Notes: generated by a model from the sequence alone, not told the origin. Positions 1-13,009 are shown, numbered from the stretch's first letter. The stretch: DNA of 64,000 nucleotides from Amphiduros pacificus (GCA_949316495.1 OX439009.1:17922701-17986700); one strand, 5' to 3'. Numbers and translations are program-made.

Positions 1-577
1 ATCACCACAGGCATAGAAAGAAATTCCTCACACAAGACTCTACAAGTCTCCACATAAAGTGTATCCAATTGTTATCTCCATATATTTTGCCTAGTATTTT
101 CTTGAATATAAAATTTTGTTATAGTATGAAAACTCCACCTGGTGGCCTCAGATCCATCTAATCTTTTGTTTTTGAAGCTTGTAAAGATAAAGTCAGAAAA
201 TATTAAAATGCATCACTTGGAGAAGTCTCTACATGATCTATTGCCAGATACATTACATGAAGTTCTACTGAATAAATTGATGACTTGCTTGGTAGGCATT
301 CAAAATAAATATGATTGTCCTTAACGGCAGCTTTGCTGAAAGATCCATCAGTATATATACATTAAAGAAGTGAACAACGCTGTCTTAAGTGTGGAGGAAT
401 GCTTTATTTTAATTAAAGCCAAATATATTTAAACACACATCTTGCTAATTAACACACTTCACTCTAATTAACACACTACACTCTGTGCAATCAAACTACA
501 TAAAACATGACATATATAAAGAGTAAATGTATGGCCTGATACACCAATAGCTATAGCTAGGCCAGATATTTTACTAA
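1..577. other. AT-rich DNA, no gene seen
   Basis: I see no coding signal, RNA gene or tandem repeat here. The short open frame at 142-324 has no recognisable family features. Confidence 0.5.
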
Positions 578-895
578 TTATTTTGAAACTAAGCGTTGAG
601 CTAGGTATAAGTTATTTATGTGTGGAATATGTATGTAGTTTTTGTAAGCTTGGGACCTCCACAGGCCTGCACCCCTGACTTCCGACTCTGTAAAATGACA
701 GAGGACAGATTGAGTGGCATTCCCTGCCCTCAATGAGTGGGCTGAGAATGATGAAGGTTGGAGGCCAGCGGCGTTAGCCAATTGCTTAATTCCGAGGTTC
801 AAGCTAGCCTTATCCAAAACCTGTCCAGAGGAAGAGACCAGTAAAAAGGCATGTGGCGGTCAAGCGGATGACTTAAAGCGAGTATTAAGGTACAT
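578..895 (-). mobile_element. Tyrosine-recombinase remnant (DIRS/Ngaro- or Crypton-like)
   Basis: The minus-strand frame shows the C-terminal part of a tyrosine recombinase: an HSLRAGNAT block (the family's HxxR motif), followed by GLWRS and a catalytic-type Tyr in QAYKNYI. This layout is typical of recombinases carried by DIRS/Ngaro retroelements and by Crypton DNA elements, and the fragment alone does not separate them. Only the last roughly 100 residues are visible; no reverse transcriptase or terminal repeats are seen nearby. It is a fossil fragment. Confidence 0.65.
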
Positions 896-1510
896 TTTTA
901 TTGAACAGTAGGCACACATACTTGTACCTGAGCAACCTATGAACTTTTGAAAACCATGGACTGAAGTTTTGGACTTGGCAATGGTATAGGTGAAATAAGG
1001 GGTGGAGTGGTGGGTACCAAAGGATAACTGGGATATCAAAGGGGTCTGATCAAAGGGCCTTTGGAAATGTGATGGGGGTGGGGTGCAGTGTACTCTGCAG
1101 TGTTAATGCTGCATGCCACATGAGTGCATTGTGAAAAAAAAACACAGGCAGTGACAGGCACGGCAGTGCAAGCCCTATATATAGCCACAACCTATGCAGG
1201 TACCATGTGATACAATCATGAGTACTGAGTTATACCCCCTTATATGGTCATTAACTTGGATAAACAAGGTATATGAAGCAAACCCCAACAAGGTAGACAG
1301 ACGAGATCCTCTTTAACAACATCTAACAATTTCTTGTTAAATGCACATTAATATCCAGCAAAAATATATTTTATTTCTTTATATCTATTCATATAGAGGG
1401 ATGCATCTGTTGAGTATTTCTTCAATTCTGACATGGCTAAAATAAAATTTAATGTTGCATAGGTCCATGGAGGTGTTTCTGGATATTGGAATTTTGCTAT
1501 ATGATTTGGA
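896..1510. other. Non-coding, no feature seen
   Basis: No coding frame, tandem repeat or RNA gene was recognised in this stretch. Confidence 0.4.
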
Positions 1511-1514
1511 TGTA

Positions 1515-2830
1515 TGTCTAAAGATTGTAAAAATTCTTGATAGTGAATGCCAAAAGTTGGTTTTGTATTTGGTTTATTTTCAAAAAGGTCAACATATTTG
1601 GATTGAATATCATGGTATCATATGCTGGATTTTCTTGATTTGCAGCGATCTTTGCAGTAATGGCAAGCTTTTCTCTTCTTAAATCAAGAGGCATCTCATC
1701 TTCCTCAACTGCCAGGCTTTCTGCAGGTGATATACGAAATGCCCCAATGCATAACCTTAAGCCTTGATTTTGAATTGTATCAAGCATTTTTATTTAAGAT
1801 GGACGAGCTGATCCATATATCATACATCAGTAATGTACCAGCACTGTATAATTGTAATAAAACATTACGGTTCCCTCCCCAATCGGTATAGGCAAGAACC
1901 TGTAATAAATCTGAAATGCCTTCTGGCATTTCTTTTTAACATATTTGATGTGAGGTAAAAAAGATAATTTCTTGTCATAAATAAGTCCAAGAAACTAAAT
2001 TAGTTTCTTCAGCACCAGGAACAGAGATTGGCCTAAATCAAGATTTAGATCTAGGTGAACCTTCCATTTTTTTTAAGTGCATACACATTTTTATTTAAAG
2101 AAAACCTAAATCCATTATTATCGGCCCATTCTTGTATTCTATTGAGGTGTTGTTAAAGCTGTCTTTCTATAGTATGCATGCTTGTGGATCTGTAACATTG
2201 AGAAAAACCACAACAAATAATGAACAATCTGTTCCAGGCCTTACACAATTAACACCCATTTACTGATCAAATGCATCTGAAAGTGATGAACCAAAGGGGC
2301 ATTTCATATAATTCCCTCATTATGATTATTCCATACTTCCAAGTGACATTGTACGCTTTCTCTAAATCAAAGAAAATACTGATGACATGTTCACCTTTTA
2401 TAAATTTAAACCTTCCCTTATAAATGTTTCCAAACGTACCAGATGGTCAATGGCACTTCGGGTTTTTCTAAAGCCACTCTGTGCAACTGTAATATAAACT
2501 GCAGTTTCTAAAAATTAAACGCTTGTTAATCATTCAGTCCATTGTTTTACAAATACAACACAATGGGACAATAATTATTTGAGTCTGATAAGTCTTTGCC
2601 AGGTTTGGGAATGGGAATAATAGTGGCTTCACTCCATGAAGGAGGAAAATCACCACTTTCACAAATTTTATTAAAAATATCTATAAGATGCCCAAGTGAT
2701 TGATCAGGGAGGTGTTTAAGGATTTGGTAGTGGATTTGATCAGGCCCAGGAGCAGTATCATGAGATTTACCCAAAGAAAGTTTCAAATTTTCTATTGTAA
2801 ATGATTTATTATATTGTTCCAAATTATGAG
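1515..2830 (-). mobile_element. LINE remnant, I/Nimb/Jockey-type reverse transcriptase
   Basis: Minus-strand pieces fall in the order expected of one ORF2. At 2547-2822 is the RT entry region, with SHDTAPGPDQIHYQ and ATIIPIPKPGKD. Near 2310-2490 are the GFRKTRSAIDHLVRLE and FFDLEKAYN blocks. At 1518-1787 is the post-RT block NQGLRLCIGAFRISP with PLDLRREKL. These are characteristic of the I/Nimb/Jockey superfamily. The frames are interrupted many times and no 3' tail is clear, so this is an old inactive copy. Confidence 0.75.
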
Positions 2831-3127
2831 ATATGAAATTTAGTTGGTTTCTCTCTTTTCTATTTGTTGGAATTTTGTAGAATAAATATCAGATGAGGAT
2901 TTCTTGGAAATGGTTTGACCTATTGTGGTGCAAATTATATTAAGTTGGCTGTCAATTTAATTTTTCTAAAGCTTGTTTTCACTCCTTGACAGCTTTTTTT
3001 GCATATTCTAAAAGATACCAAATTTAAATCTTATTTTACTTTAAAATTAGCTTTTGAAAATTGGAAAAATGTGTGGAGCTTCCCACTAGCCGGTTGGACA
3101 ATATCCGGCCCTAAAGTCCTCACCGTC

Positions 3128-3300
3128 TAGGGTGAATATTTGGGTTCAAACAGGTGTGTTGCAACTGGACTATTATTACTGCCAAACCAGTCCAGTGTTC
3201 AACCTGCAGAATTCCATATCCCCCCTTACGGGTCGCACATCACAGCAAAAAAAGGTGCCATGGTTTTTTTTTGTTAGTCTCTTACGAACTGACAAAAAAC
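3128..3300 (-). repeat. Dispersed repeat, copy 1 (possible SINE)
   Basis: This segment shares GTTGCAACTGGAC, ATTACTGCCAAAC and the following block with 3848-4000. On the minus strand both contain a box-B-like motif (GTTTGAACCC here, GTTTCGAATCC in the second copy), so the unit may be a tRNA-derived SINE. No clear box A was found. Confidence 0.45.
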
Positions 3301-3469
3301 CAGGGAATAAAAAAATCAGAGGACCATTCTAACCCCAGGCCCACATGGGGGTCCCTTGATTGACCCAATCAGCAGTAATACCCCCTGCAACACTTGTATA
3401 TTATGAAATTCATAATAATTAGTCCTAAATTACATACATTGATTTTTTTATAAATCAACAAAGTTTACA

Positions 3470-3787
<318 letters not shown>

Positions 3788-3847
3788 TAATGAAAGGAAA
3801 AATACTACAAGCCACTTAAAGCAGACTTAGGCCTTATCTGATCTGCC

Positions 3848-4000
3848 CGTCTGGTGAACATCTGGATTCGAAACAGGCATGTTGCAACTGGACCAGTATT
3901 ACTGCCAAACCCACACAGTGCTAAACCTGTCAGAATTTCATATCTTCCCTGCCATGGGTCACCTCCAATCGCAAACACGATGCCCCTTCAGCCCCTTTAG
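3848..4000 (-). repeat. Dispersed repeat, copy 2 (possible SINE)
   Basis: Homologous to 3128-3300; the pair flanks the TTA microsatellite. It has the better box-B match (GTTTCGAATCC, minus strand). Confidence 0.45.
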
Positions 4001-4007
4001 TCTTTTA

Positions 4008-5850
4008 ATAATGATAATAAATATTTCTATAGTGCCATTCCAGACTATGTCTCCTCATGGCGCTTTTGCAGATAATGTTTCCTATAAAGGTAGGTCTTCA
4101 ATTGAGTTTTGAAGCTATTATTTGTTTTACAATTTTTCACTTCTGGGGGCAGCGCATTCCAATTCTTTGGCACATATACTGCAAGAGCCCTGTCCCCATA
4201 CGTTCTCATGTTGGTTCTTGGAATTATGTACTCATTATTTTCATTGGACCGAAGGGATCTTGTCCCATTTTTAGGTATTAGCAGTTGAGAGAAATGCTCA
4301 GGGGCAAAGCTATTTTGCACCTTCCATGTTAACAGAGTTACCTTAAAATAAATTCTAGCCTCAACTGGCAGCCAGTGTACATCCATCAGTTTTTGTGTTA
4401 TATGGTCTTTTTTCTTCGGTTTCCCTACAACCCTGGCCACAGCATTTTGTCGTTTTTGGAGTTTGGCCAATTCACATTTAGGTAATCCAACCATAGTCCA
4501 GTGTTGAGGTAACAAAAGCATGTGCAAGGGTATTTGCTGTTTTCTCATCTGAACAGCTCCTACCCTGTGAGAGATGTTTCACATTGATCCAAGATTACAC
4601 CCAAATCTTTAACTTTATTAGATCTTGGAATTCTTGATTCACTCACGATAATTTCAGTTGGTATTTCCCACACTGCCCACACTGTCCAATAATGTCAGCT
4701 GATGGTTCCATATACGTTGTGAATAAGATAGGCCCAAGTACCGAGCCCTGAGGAATACCATAATTAATATTCATATTATCAGATCTTTTCCCATCAATGG
4801 TAACACATAACTTTCTATTTGAAAGATACGACCTAGACCATTTAAGTCCCATACTCCAAAAGTCACATCTTCCTTCAAGCCTGTTTAATAATATGTCATG
4901 GTCAATAGTGTCAAAGGCAGCAGAGAGGTCAAGTAATACCAACATTGCCGTTTTATTATTATCAATATCCATCAACATATCATTTTGAACTTTTACTAAA
5001 TTAAATGCTGCTTCTGCACTGTTAAATTCCTTGTATGCTGATTGAAACAGGTTTTGAATGTTGTTTTTTACCAGATGACTAACAAATTGTTTGCTACTGC
5101 CCTCTCAATCAGCTTTGATACTGGTCTGTAGTTCTTTTTAAGTAATTCTAATCCCAATATTTTAACATCAGATTTATCTAGTGGGGTAAAGTCCAGATAT
5201 GAGTTGAATTTAGCCTCTTCTACATGTTCTGTATTTTTGTATTTTTCATCTATTTCTGTTTTAGGATTTGATGTTTTACCAAGAAAAAAATATTAAATTT
5301 TGTAGGCATTTCTTTAGCATGTTTCTGCTTTGGGAAAGGTGTGTCTTCTCTGGTATGCAATAGTCCATTAAGTAATTTAAAATATTTTATGGATCAGAAT
5401 TATTTGAATCAATTGTGCCAGAGAAAAATTTGTTCCTAGCAGATTTTATCGCATTGTTGTATTTGTTTCGTTGTATTTGAAATTGTGTATGTTTGATATA
5501 AAGAAATCTAGTGTATTGCCCATATTATGTGGTGGTTCCTTTATATGATTATGCAAATTGTATAGATCCAAAATCTCATTATGTATGATAACGTTAGGTC
5601 TATCTGGTTTATTTAGGTGGAAATTATATTTTCCAATAAAAATAACTTCATGATTATATATGCTATAATGAGCTAGAATTTCTGAAAATTCTTCAAAATA
5701 TTCCTAAAAACAACTTTCTGTTAAAAGATTTTGTCTCAGCGTTTTTTCATTATTTTTGCAGAGATTTGAAAAAGAATCAATTGGCCTTTGAATATCAAAC
5801 TCATCGTATATATCTAGATCCCGAATAACAACCTCTAGACCACATAAAGC
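4008..5850 (-). mobile_element. CR1/L2-type LINE, 5'-truncated and decayed
   Basis: Minus strand. The 3' end reads through GCGCCATGAGGAG and CACTATAG into a short ATTATT tail near 4008-4025. The C-terminal region at 4045-4548 has VHWLPVEARI, RTYGDRALA, NWNALPPEV and FKTQLKTYLYRKHYL. RT motifs at 4643-4978 include LLDLSAAFDTIDHD and YGIPQGSVLGPILFT. Near 5560-5680 a minus-strand endonuclease remnant resembles IGKYNFHLNKPDRPNV. Several frameshifts and stops separate these parts, so the copy is inactive. Confidence 0.85.
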
Positions 5851-6179
5851 ACTTGACATTGAAAGAGGGGGTCCACTTATAATAAGACCCTCACACTCCT
5901 CAGGAGATTGACTGTCAATGTTTGTCCATGCAATGTATAAGGGATAACAATTATGTTAGTGATTTTACCAGAATGTAAACATGAAAACTTGGATGCCGGT
6001 CGTAATTGGGAAATGACAAAGCAAGGCCATATACAAAAAAGTACATACTCTGCCAGGAAAAAAGAATGAAAGATATGAAAATAATCTAAATAGCGAAATT
6101 CAGAGGTTACCCGCATTTATAGATACAGGCAATTGTGCAGAAGATGTAATAATAGAATACCATAACAATGAAGGTGAAC

Positions 6180-6664
6180 TATACCCAAAGACATCGGCAA
6201 AATAGACTTGAAATCCACTGATTCTCGAAACACCACGAACTGCCCATCATATTGAAGTTTCTCCAGTAAATAAACTCGACCTCCGGCGATTGACTGTTGC
6301 AGTTCAGACCCATGCCACTATCTTTCCCAGTCATAATGTCTAAAAATGCAAATCTGTGTACATTCTGTAGTGTTTTTTCTCCAGTTTTTACCCGATATCA
6401 AACTTGAAAACGAGAAATGGCATTTAGGAGAGTCCAAGCGCTAACTCGTAAACAACGGCGAAACGATGCCGAGATGAAGAAATAACAAAGAATTCTTTTC
6501 AAACAGGGCTGACATCTTAAGTTGATTTAAACAGTACATAATTCTTTGATTGTTAATTGCCGAAAGACAAGTTCTTACAGAGTCGGGACTTAAATTGGAT
6601 GGGCAGCGCATGGTATTTCTAAAAACAAAGGATTTCAAGTCTATTTTGACGATGTCTTTGGGTA
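6180..6664. repeat. Imperfect inverted repeat
   Basis: The arm at 6184-6216 (AAGACATCG..AAATAGACTTGAAATCC) reappears inverted at 6628-6664, and the homology extends inward over GCCCATC. Both arms can be read as a similar peptide containing KIDLKS. This suggests two opposed copies of one unidentified element. Confidence 0.5.
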
Positions 6665-6729
6665 TAGAGGGAATTGAAAAAGTAATATCATTAGGTCTAA
6701 CATGTGATGGGCAAAACAAAATCTAGACT

Positions 6730-7130
6730 CTAATACCAACATCAGAAGAACAGCTTTGGAGGTATTTACATCAACAGATTTGCCTCACCTCACTGGAGAA
6801 TTAAAAGCAGAATGTGATAATTTAATAATGAAAAGGAACTACATAGTGTTATAGAACATAAAAATGGAAAAACACTAGGCATGGATGGGTTTTCATTAGA
6901 ATTTTATAAATTCTTCTTGTTAGACATTAAATATGTCTTATAAGATAGTATAGACTGTGCTTTTGAAGATGGCTAACTTTCAATTAAACAAAAAAGAGGT
7001 GTTCTGGTCCTGAATCATCTTTCTTATATAAAAAAAAAACCTGGAGACCCATTAATCTTTTGAACAAATGTAAAGTGCTTGTAATACATCTTAAAAAGTC
7101 TTATATACTCTTATAAGCACAGACCAAACC
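6730..7130 (+). mobile_element. L1/Tx1-type LINE fragment
   Basis: Plus-strand frames give TDLPHLTGELKAECDNL, a GKTxGMDGFSLEFYKFF-like block, QKRGVL and WRPINLLNKCK, in L1/Tx1 RT order (finger to early palm). The frame changes within the stretch and the rest of the RT is missing. It is a decayed fragment in opposite orientation to its LINE neighbours. Confidence 0.7.
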
Positions 7131-7189
7131 GGTAATTATATCATATTTATTTTGAATATATCCTTTCATTTTAACTATTACACTATTTC

Positions 7190-8340
7190 ACATTTGGGCA
7201 ATCCAGCCAGAAGAGAGTTACCATAATCAAGTGTGGATGTAAGAAGAGCATGTGCTGAAGTGTTAGTTGCTTTTTTATCAAACCAATTCCTAATTAGTGG
7301 CAATTATTTATAACATTAAAATACCCATTTTTCATATTTTTTTAATCTGTTATTTTAATGTACATTCTTAGTCAAGGATTATACCCAGAGACCTGACATA
7401 GTTTGACCTTGTTATAATTCATTTCCCATCCTAATCTGACCCGGAATTATACTTTATTTTAAATTTGAATTTTTCGAATAGATTATCATTTCAGTTTTTC
7501 CATAGCTTATCTCCAGTTTGTTCTCCAATAAAAATCTTATATTTTTTATACAATCCTTAATTTCTTTGCAGAATAATTTTGTCACATTTTTAGATTTAGG
7601 ATCCATTGGGATATAGATGCTTCAATCCAAACTCAGTGATAATATCTGTGAGGGGTTCCATATATGTTGCAAAAGGAATTGGCCCTGGAATTGAGCCCTG
7701 TGGGTCACCATAATGATTTATTGATGATTGCAGTTATCTTGGGCAATAATTGCCCAACTCATTTATTATGCAGCCACGTTGGTAGAGGGTCCAATTCACA
7801 TGTTTTTTTTTTTGCTGCTTCTGTAAGTAGTTTTTTTTACATCTTAGTTTTGCAGCAGAGTAACTTTTTCCAGGCAATTAGTGAATTTTGATTTTTCATC
7901 AAATTCTGCTTTTTCATTGTATATATCCATTACCTTTCTAACAACCCATTTAATATGATTAATCATTTTTCTAGTGTCTTTTTTCTTCATTTTTCTGTAA
8001 TTTTATTTCTTTCCTGACCTTTTTGATGCATTCAATATTTAGTATAAATTGTACAATGTTATGATCTGAAATATTCTCATCCACAAAATTACTTTGTACA
8101 ATGCCGTAATTTATATTTGTTATCAATTAATCCAATGTGTTATACAAAATATGGGTTAGTTTTTCATGTGATTCAATAAATCATGGGGTTTCTGGGAATT
8201 CATTAACTTTTATCACATTCGATCTTGCAGATTTATTCATGTGAAAATTATAATCACCAATAAACATCACTTCATGTTTATAAATATTAAAATACAATTA
8301 TAAGATATCAGCAAAACTCATCCAGATTATTGTGTACATG
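7190..8340 (-). mobile_element. CR1/L2-type LINE remnant
   Basis: Minus-strand landmarks are DYGNSLLAGLP near 7190-7215, YGDPQGSIPGPIPFATYMEP near 7645-7720, and an endonuclease piece resembling FIGDYNFHMNKSARSNVIK near 8210-8270. No long frame survives. It is older than the copy at 9.7-15.9 kb. Confidence 0.65.
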
Positions 8341-8460
8341 TGTTGCGATTTTTATCAGATGATTTGCGGTCTGTAAATTGTTTTCATCAATTCCATTCTC
8401 AATAACTTATGGCTATGTTTAACTAAAGTTACATCTAACTCGCATTTAAAAAGTGCATAC

Positions 8461-8477
8461 CCCCCCCCCCCCCCCCC
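8461..8477. repeat. Poly-C tract
   Basis: Seventeen consecutive C residues. Length in such tracts is often unreliable in assemblies. Confidence 0.9.
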
Positions 8478-8689
8478 GAGATGGTTTATCTCTGATACAT
8501 AGTAGCCATTTGAATCAATAGTTGACTTACAATTGTCTTGACTTGAATCAAAACCAACTGCACTTAACGTTAGTTTGTAATTTGCAGGATAATTGTGCTG
8601 TATGATATATTTATGTGGCAATCAATATATCGCACAAGGGGACATAAAAATTAGACAGTTATGTGAAAATAGCTGGGACCTCACACACT

Positions 8690-8860
8690 CCTGGTTGAAG
8701 CAAATCAAAACAAAATATATTATAATTGGTGCCTGTAATATAAGGTCCTAATCAAAATCTTTAGTGTTGAAATTTATTTCTTTCATGATAGTTTGGATGC
8801 GCTGTATGTGACTGAGACATGTCTACACGATTGGCAGAGTTTAAATATTTGCAAAATCCA
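8690..8860 (+). mobile_element. LINE endonuclease N-terminal fragment
   Basis: Plus-strand frames read IIGACNIRS and then SLDALYVTETCLHDW, the start of an apurinic-type LINE endonuclease (the family's ALYVTETWLHD block). The fragment stops abruptly and lies opposite in strand to the remnant on its left. Confidence 0.6.
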
Positions 8861-8942
8861 GTATGTATCAAAGAAAGTTGCATTAAATGCAAGTTTACAA
8901 GCCTCTATGGTCATAGTAACTATTTACAGTTCTTTAAATGCT

Positions 8943-9110
8943 GTCCCCACTAGCACAGTTGGTAGAGTGTAGGATCTGTGCCTTTGTTTAATAAGTGGAG
9001 GACGGGAGGTGGTCGGTTCGACTCCCACTGCCGGCAGTGTTACTTTCACACTCAGTCTGGTTAAAAGGTTCGAAATCGACCTGATATGGCCATTGTTGCT
9101 GAATTTCACA
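8943..9110 (+). mobile_element. tRNA-derived SINE, family B
   Basis: Box A-like TAGCACAGTTGGTAGAGTG is followed about 50 bp later by box B-like GGTTCGACTCCC, then a body with GGCAGTGTTAC and AAAGGTTCGAAATCGACC. A diverged inverted-orientation copy lies at 46030-46197. This family is distinct from the SINE at 14.4 and 23.5 kb. Confidence 0.7.
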
Positions 9111-9751
9111 ATTTCACAAAACTTTGACGATATTACAATGTTTTAACGATATATTTAATATATTTAGCACCAGTAAACCAATAGATATATAGATTAAAAT
9201 AGCCTGTGCTTGGTAAAACTAAAGGTGCTAGTAGAAAGAAACAAAAAGAGGAGTTAGAATAGGACATAGTCGTTTGACATATAGCTATCTTTTTAAAGAC
9301 AAAGGTCTTCCTGAATTTATTGGCTGTCAAAGGGCTCTGACTTTTGAACATGCTCATACACCCCATGATTAACAAGTGTCCACATGCCGCATGCTGTTGC
9401 AGAGTGCTGCTGAAGTGTGGTACACCTCCCTGCCTGAAACCACGTTTGGTAGCTGGAAAGTCTTCCATCAGGCATTCTTAAATTTCTTTGGTGGCAAAAG
9501 TAATTCCTGGTAGTTGGTACAGACACTTGACAACAATTTTTAAAAGAAATCAGAGGCTGCTGAAACATATATTAATGATGTGCTCAACCAATGACAACGC
9601 CAGATACTGTGATAGTATCATTTTAAAACCAAATCGGACTTAATTACCAATTTTAAGGGGGGAGCTCAAGTTCACTTTGGTCATTGACCCATTTATCAGT
9701 AATAATAATAATAATAAAATTTGTATAGCGCTGATACCAGACAAGGTCTGT

Positions 9752-10078
9752 TCATAGCGCTGTGTTCAAGACATGTGTCCTGAAGAGGTAAGTTTTCAGT
9801 CTATTCTTGAATGAGGAGACTGAAGTACTTGTCCTAATTTCAGTAGGCAAGGAGTTCCAAAGTCTAGGGCCAGCAGATGAAAAGGCCCTGTCACCCACTG
9901 TCCTTAGCCTGGTCTTAGGTACTTGTAGATGAGTGCCATCGTTGGATCTTAGACAGCGTTCCCCATCTTTGATTTGGAGTAGATCACGTAAGTAAGGCGG
10001 AGCCTTACCATTTAGGGCCTTCCAGGTTAGGAGAAGGATTTTGAAGTCTATTCTCGCATGTACAGGGAGCCAGTGCAA
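9752..10078 (-). pseudogene. LINE-A ORF2, C-terminal domain
   Basis: The frame begins LHWLPVHARIDFKILLL and ends FKNRLKTYLFRTHVLN before a stop and the 3' UTR. It is the conserved C-terminal domain of CR1/L2-like ORF2. It is out of frame with the RT frame to its right because of a small indel near 10100, where the RT frame runs into an unrelated tail. Confidence 0.85.
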
Positions 10079-11835
10079 TTCCTGTAGTTTTCCTGAAATG
10101 TGAATTTCCTAATTTTTCCTACAACACGTGCTGCAGAGTTTTGGAGGTATTGCAGCTTTCTAATGTCAGTTTTAGGAAGACCAGCCAGCAGGCCATTACC
10201 GTAATCCAGAGTAGATGTAACAAAAGCATGGGTAAGTGTTACAGCAGTCTTCTCGTCTAGACAATGTCTAATGGCTGCCAGGTTCCTGATATGATAATAG
10301 CCCTTCTGACACATTTTTCTGATCTGAGCCTTCATGTCCTTGTTGGAGTCAAATGTGATACCAAGATCCACCACTGACTCACTAGGAGCAATATCAGAGC
10401 CACCAACTCTGATTGTGTCTGGGATACTACTGTGGGTTGCAGTATTGTACTTGTCAGTACATATGAGCATCTCTGTCTTTCCATCATTTATCTTCATCTT
10501 ATTAGATATAAGGAAATTTCTGACCTCATAGAAACATTCCTCAAGTTTGTGTCTGCTTATATCCCCTTGATGAGTGGAAATGTGGTTAACAGGGATGTAG
10601 ATCTGAGTATCATCTGCATAGATATGATAGCTCAGAGCATATTTGGCCAGAATGTCAGAGAGGGGTGTCATGTAAATGGTGAACAGTATGGGACCCAGAA
10701 CTGAGCCCTGTGGCACTCCATATTTTATGGACTTCAGACATGACCTATGGGTCCCCACCTTCAAACATTGTTTCCTGTTCCTTAGATATGACCGAATCCA
10801 GGAGAGGGCGTGACCTTTGACATTACATCTAGCCTCCAGTCTATCAAATAGGATTTGATGGTCAATGGTGTCAAAGGCAGTAGAGAGGTCCAGCAACAGC
10901 AAGATGACTGACCTTTTGTTGTCACACAAGATATCATTTTGCACCTTTAACAAAGCAGTTTCAGTGCTGTGATATTCCTTGTAGGCAGATTGGAACTTGT
11001 CAGTAAGGCCATTCCTTACAAGATGAGGGACTAACTGGTCGGCTACTGCCCTCTCAGTTGGTTTTGAGATAAATGTCAGGTTTGAAACGGGCCTGTAGTT
11101 TTTCTCAACCAGTTCTAGACCAAGTTTCTTCAACAGGGGTGTTATGATGGCTATCTTCATATTTTCCAATACTTCCGATTCCATCAGTGATTTATTTATG
11201 ATGGAAGTAATTATTGGTAAGAGGTCATCTAGGAGGTCAAGTAGGAGCCAGGTTGGAATAGGATCCAGCTCACATGACTTCTTTGCAGACCTCTTGACCA
11301 ATTTTCGCACGTCATCTATGGTTAAAGGTATGAACCTCTCCAGACATGCTGTACTATTATTCGTAGTGTCACCTGGTGGCGGACTATGGCCGAGTGGAGC
11401 CCTGTCAATTTCTTGGCGAATTCTTTCTATTTTTTCTAGAAAGAATGTGTTAAACTTCTCAGCCTGAGTGACATCACAGTCGGTTTGGGGCATTGGTGTG
11501 TCCTTTTTCTTGTGCATGACTGTGTCTATGACTCTAAAAAGTTTTTTAGGGTCATGTTTATTTTCCTCAACCAGGTTGGAAAAATATGTGGATTGAGCCG
11601 ATTTCAGCAAGGAATTATACTTATTTCTCTGAGACTTGTATAAGTCTTTATCAATCTGAGAATCAGTCTTGTTCATTTTCCTCTCAAGCTTCCTCTTGAG
11701 AGACCTTTCCAGCTTTAATTGGTCACTCATCCAAGGTACAGGTTTGCGCTGAGTGACCTTGGCAACCTTGATAGGAGCATGTTTATCCATGAGTGATGTG
11801 AGTTCCTTGTCATAGTGATCTACCATGTCGCTCAA
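10048..11835 (-). pseudogene. LINE-A ORF2, reverse transcriptase region
   Basis: An open minus-strand frame of about 595 codons. After a basic linker (KLERSLKRKLERK) come the RT blocks: VEKNYRPVSNL, FQSAYKEYHSTETALL, LLDLSTAFDTIDHQ, YGVPQGSVLGPILFTIYMTP and the catalytic YADD in YHIYADDTQIYI, then KINDGKTEMLI and DLGITFDS. RT copies the element's RNA into DNA at the target site. The catalytic aspartates are present. The frame is severed from the endonuclease upstream and from the C-terminal domain downstream. Confidence 0.92.
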
Positions 11836-11911
11836 GGATAGGTGTTCCCATTTTGCTGTTGCACCGGCTAGAGATTTGATATCATTCCTTAGGGACTGAA
11901 GGTCCAGTCCC

Positions 11912-12578
11912 TTAAAGTTCCTGTACCTGATCGATTTTTGGGGGTTTGGGGGGTGATATACCTAGGTATAGCTTAATCATTTTGTGATCCAATATGTACT
12001 CATCTACCAAGTGGCTCTTAAGAAACTTGTTCCCTTTGAAAGTGATGATGAGATCAAGGGTATTCCCCAGCTTATGGGTCGGTTCATGGTCCCACTGGTT
12101 CATGTCAAAGGTAGATAGAATGTCATTAAACTTAATGACATCAGGTTTATTAGGTTTGTTGACATGAAAAAAAATTGTAGTCACGTAAAAAGATGACTTT
12201 GTGACTAAAAGAACCATAATGGGCCACCAGTTGGGTGAACTCGTCATAGAACTCAGAGTATGTGTACCTATTCCCATCTGAGGGTTCAGGCCTGTAGATT
12301 GCTACAAAGGTGAATTTCTTTCCTTTGATTAGCAGAGATGCTTCAAGAAGCTCCATAGTCCTGACCTTAGGTTGGGTCAACCTGTTGGTTTCAAAGGGGA
12401 GTTCCTCACGTCGCAACAAACCCAGGCCACCGCCCAGGTGTCCAATGCGAGGGAATGATCGAAATTTGAGTGCACCAACCTCGAGTTCATTTCTTACCTT
12501 CTCTTCATTGATATCATGTAACCATGTTTCTGTCACAAACAGGGCATCCAGGTTGTGCTCAAATAAGTAGTCTTTCAC
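11912..12578 (-). pseudogene. LINE-A ORF2, endonuclease domain
   Basis: The first frame starts LFEHNLDALFVTETWLHDI and includes GHLGGGLGLL and FVAIYRPEPSDGNRY. The continuation, in another frame from about 12170, reads NKPNKPDVIKFNDIL and HKLGNTLDLIITF. Together these are an exonuclease-endonuclease-phosphatase fold LINE nuclease. The break lies at the A-run at 12166-12173, a typical replication or sequencing slip site. Confidence 0.85.
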
Positions 12579-12739
12579 CAGAAGGACCTTACCTTGGATG
12601 CTTTGGGCATTACAGGAGCCAATTGTGAGTTTATTAGCAGAGGCAAGCGAAATTGATTTGGCCCCTATAGCAGTAGCTTATGTGCCACTCGAGCGCGTTG
12701 CGTCAGACGAGCAAGCTGGTGAACAACCCCCAATGTAAG

Positions 12740-13009
12740 TCATCGGCCGGGAACGTGTATTACGATTGGTGTTGGGGCAGGCTCGTGTGTCAGCATGTTA
12801 AAGCATGTTGTGTTAGAACAGCAAGACAGAGATTTATCCGCAATAGGCGCAATACACATCCGTGACTGGGGATGTGTATTGCAAGTTGAATTACCACTAG
12901 AACCCGTGTTTTCACAGTTAGACAGAACCTTTTTACGGTAATGCAGTGGTAATTTACCCAGATTGGAGATAGGGTAGGCTAAAACGAGAGGAGCAGTAGG
13001 TATGTTCAC
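12740..13009 (-). pseudogene. LINE-A ORF2 N-terminal extension
   Basis: A frame of 89 codons between ORF1 and the endonuclease starts MNIPTAPLVLAYPISNLGKL and is Cys/Ser-rich. Position and base composition match the element, and it is probably the start of ORF2. It stops before the endonuclease, so at least one lesion lies between. No domain is recognised. Confidence 0.5.

Noticed and set aside
7780-7800. Box A-like GCAGCCACGTTGGTAGAGGG
   Set aside because: It lies inside the RT-derived sequence of a LINE remnant and no box B follows.
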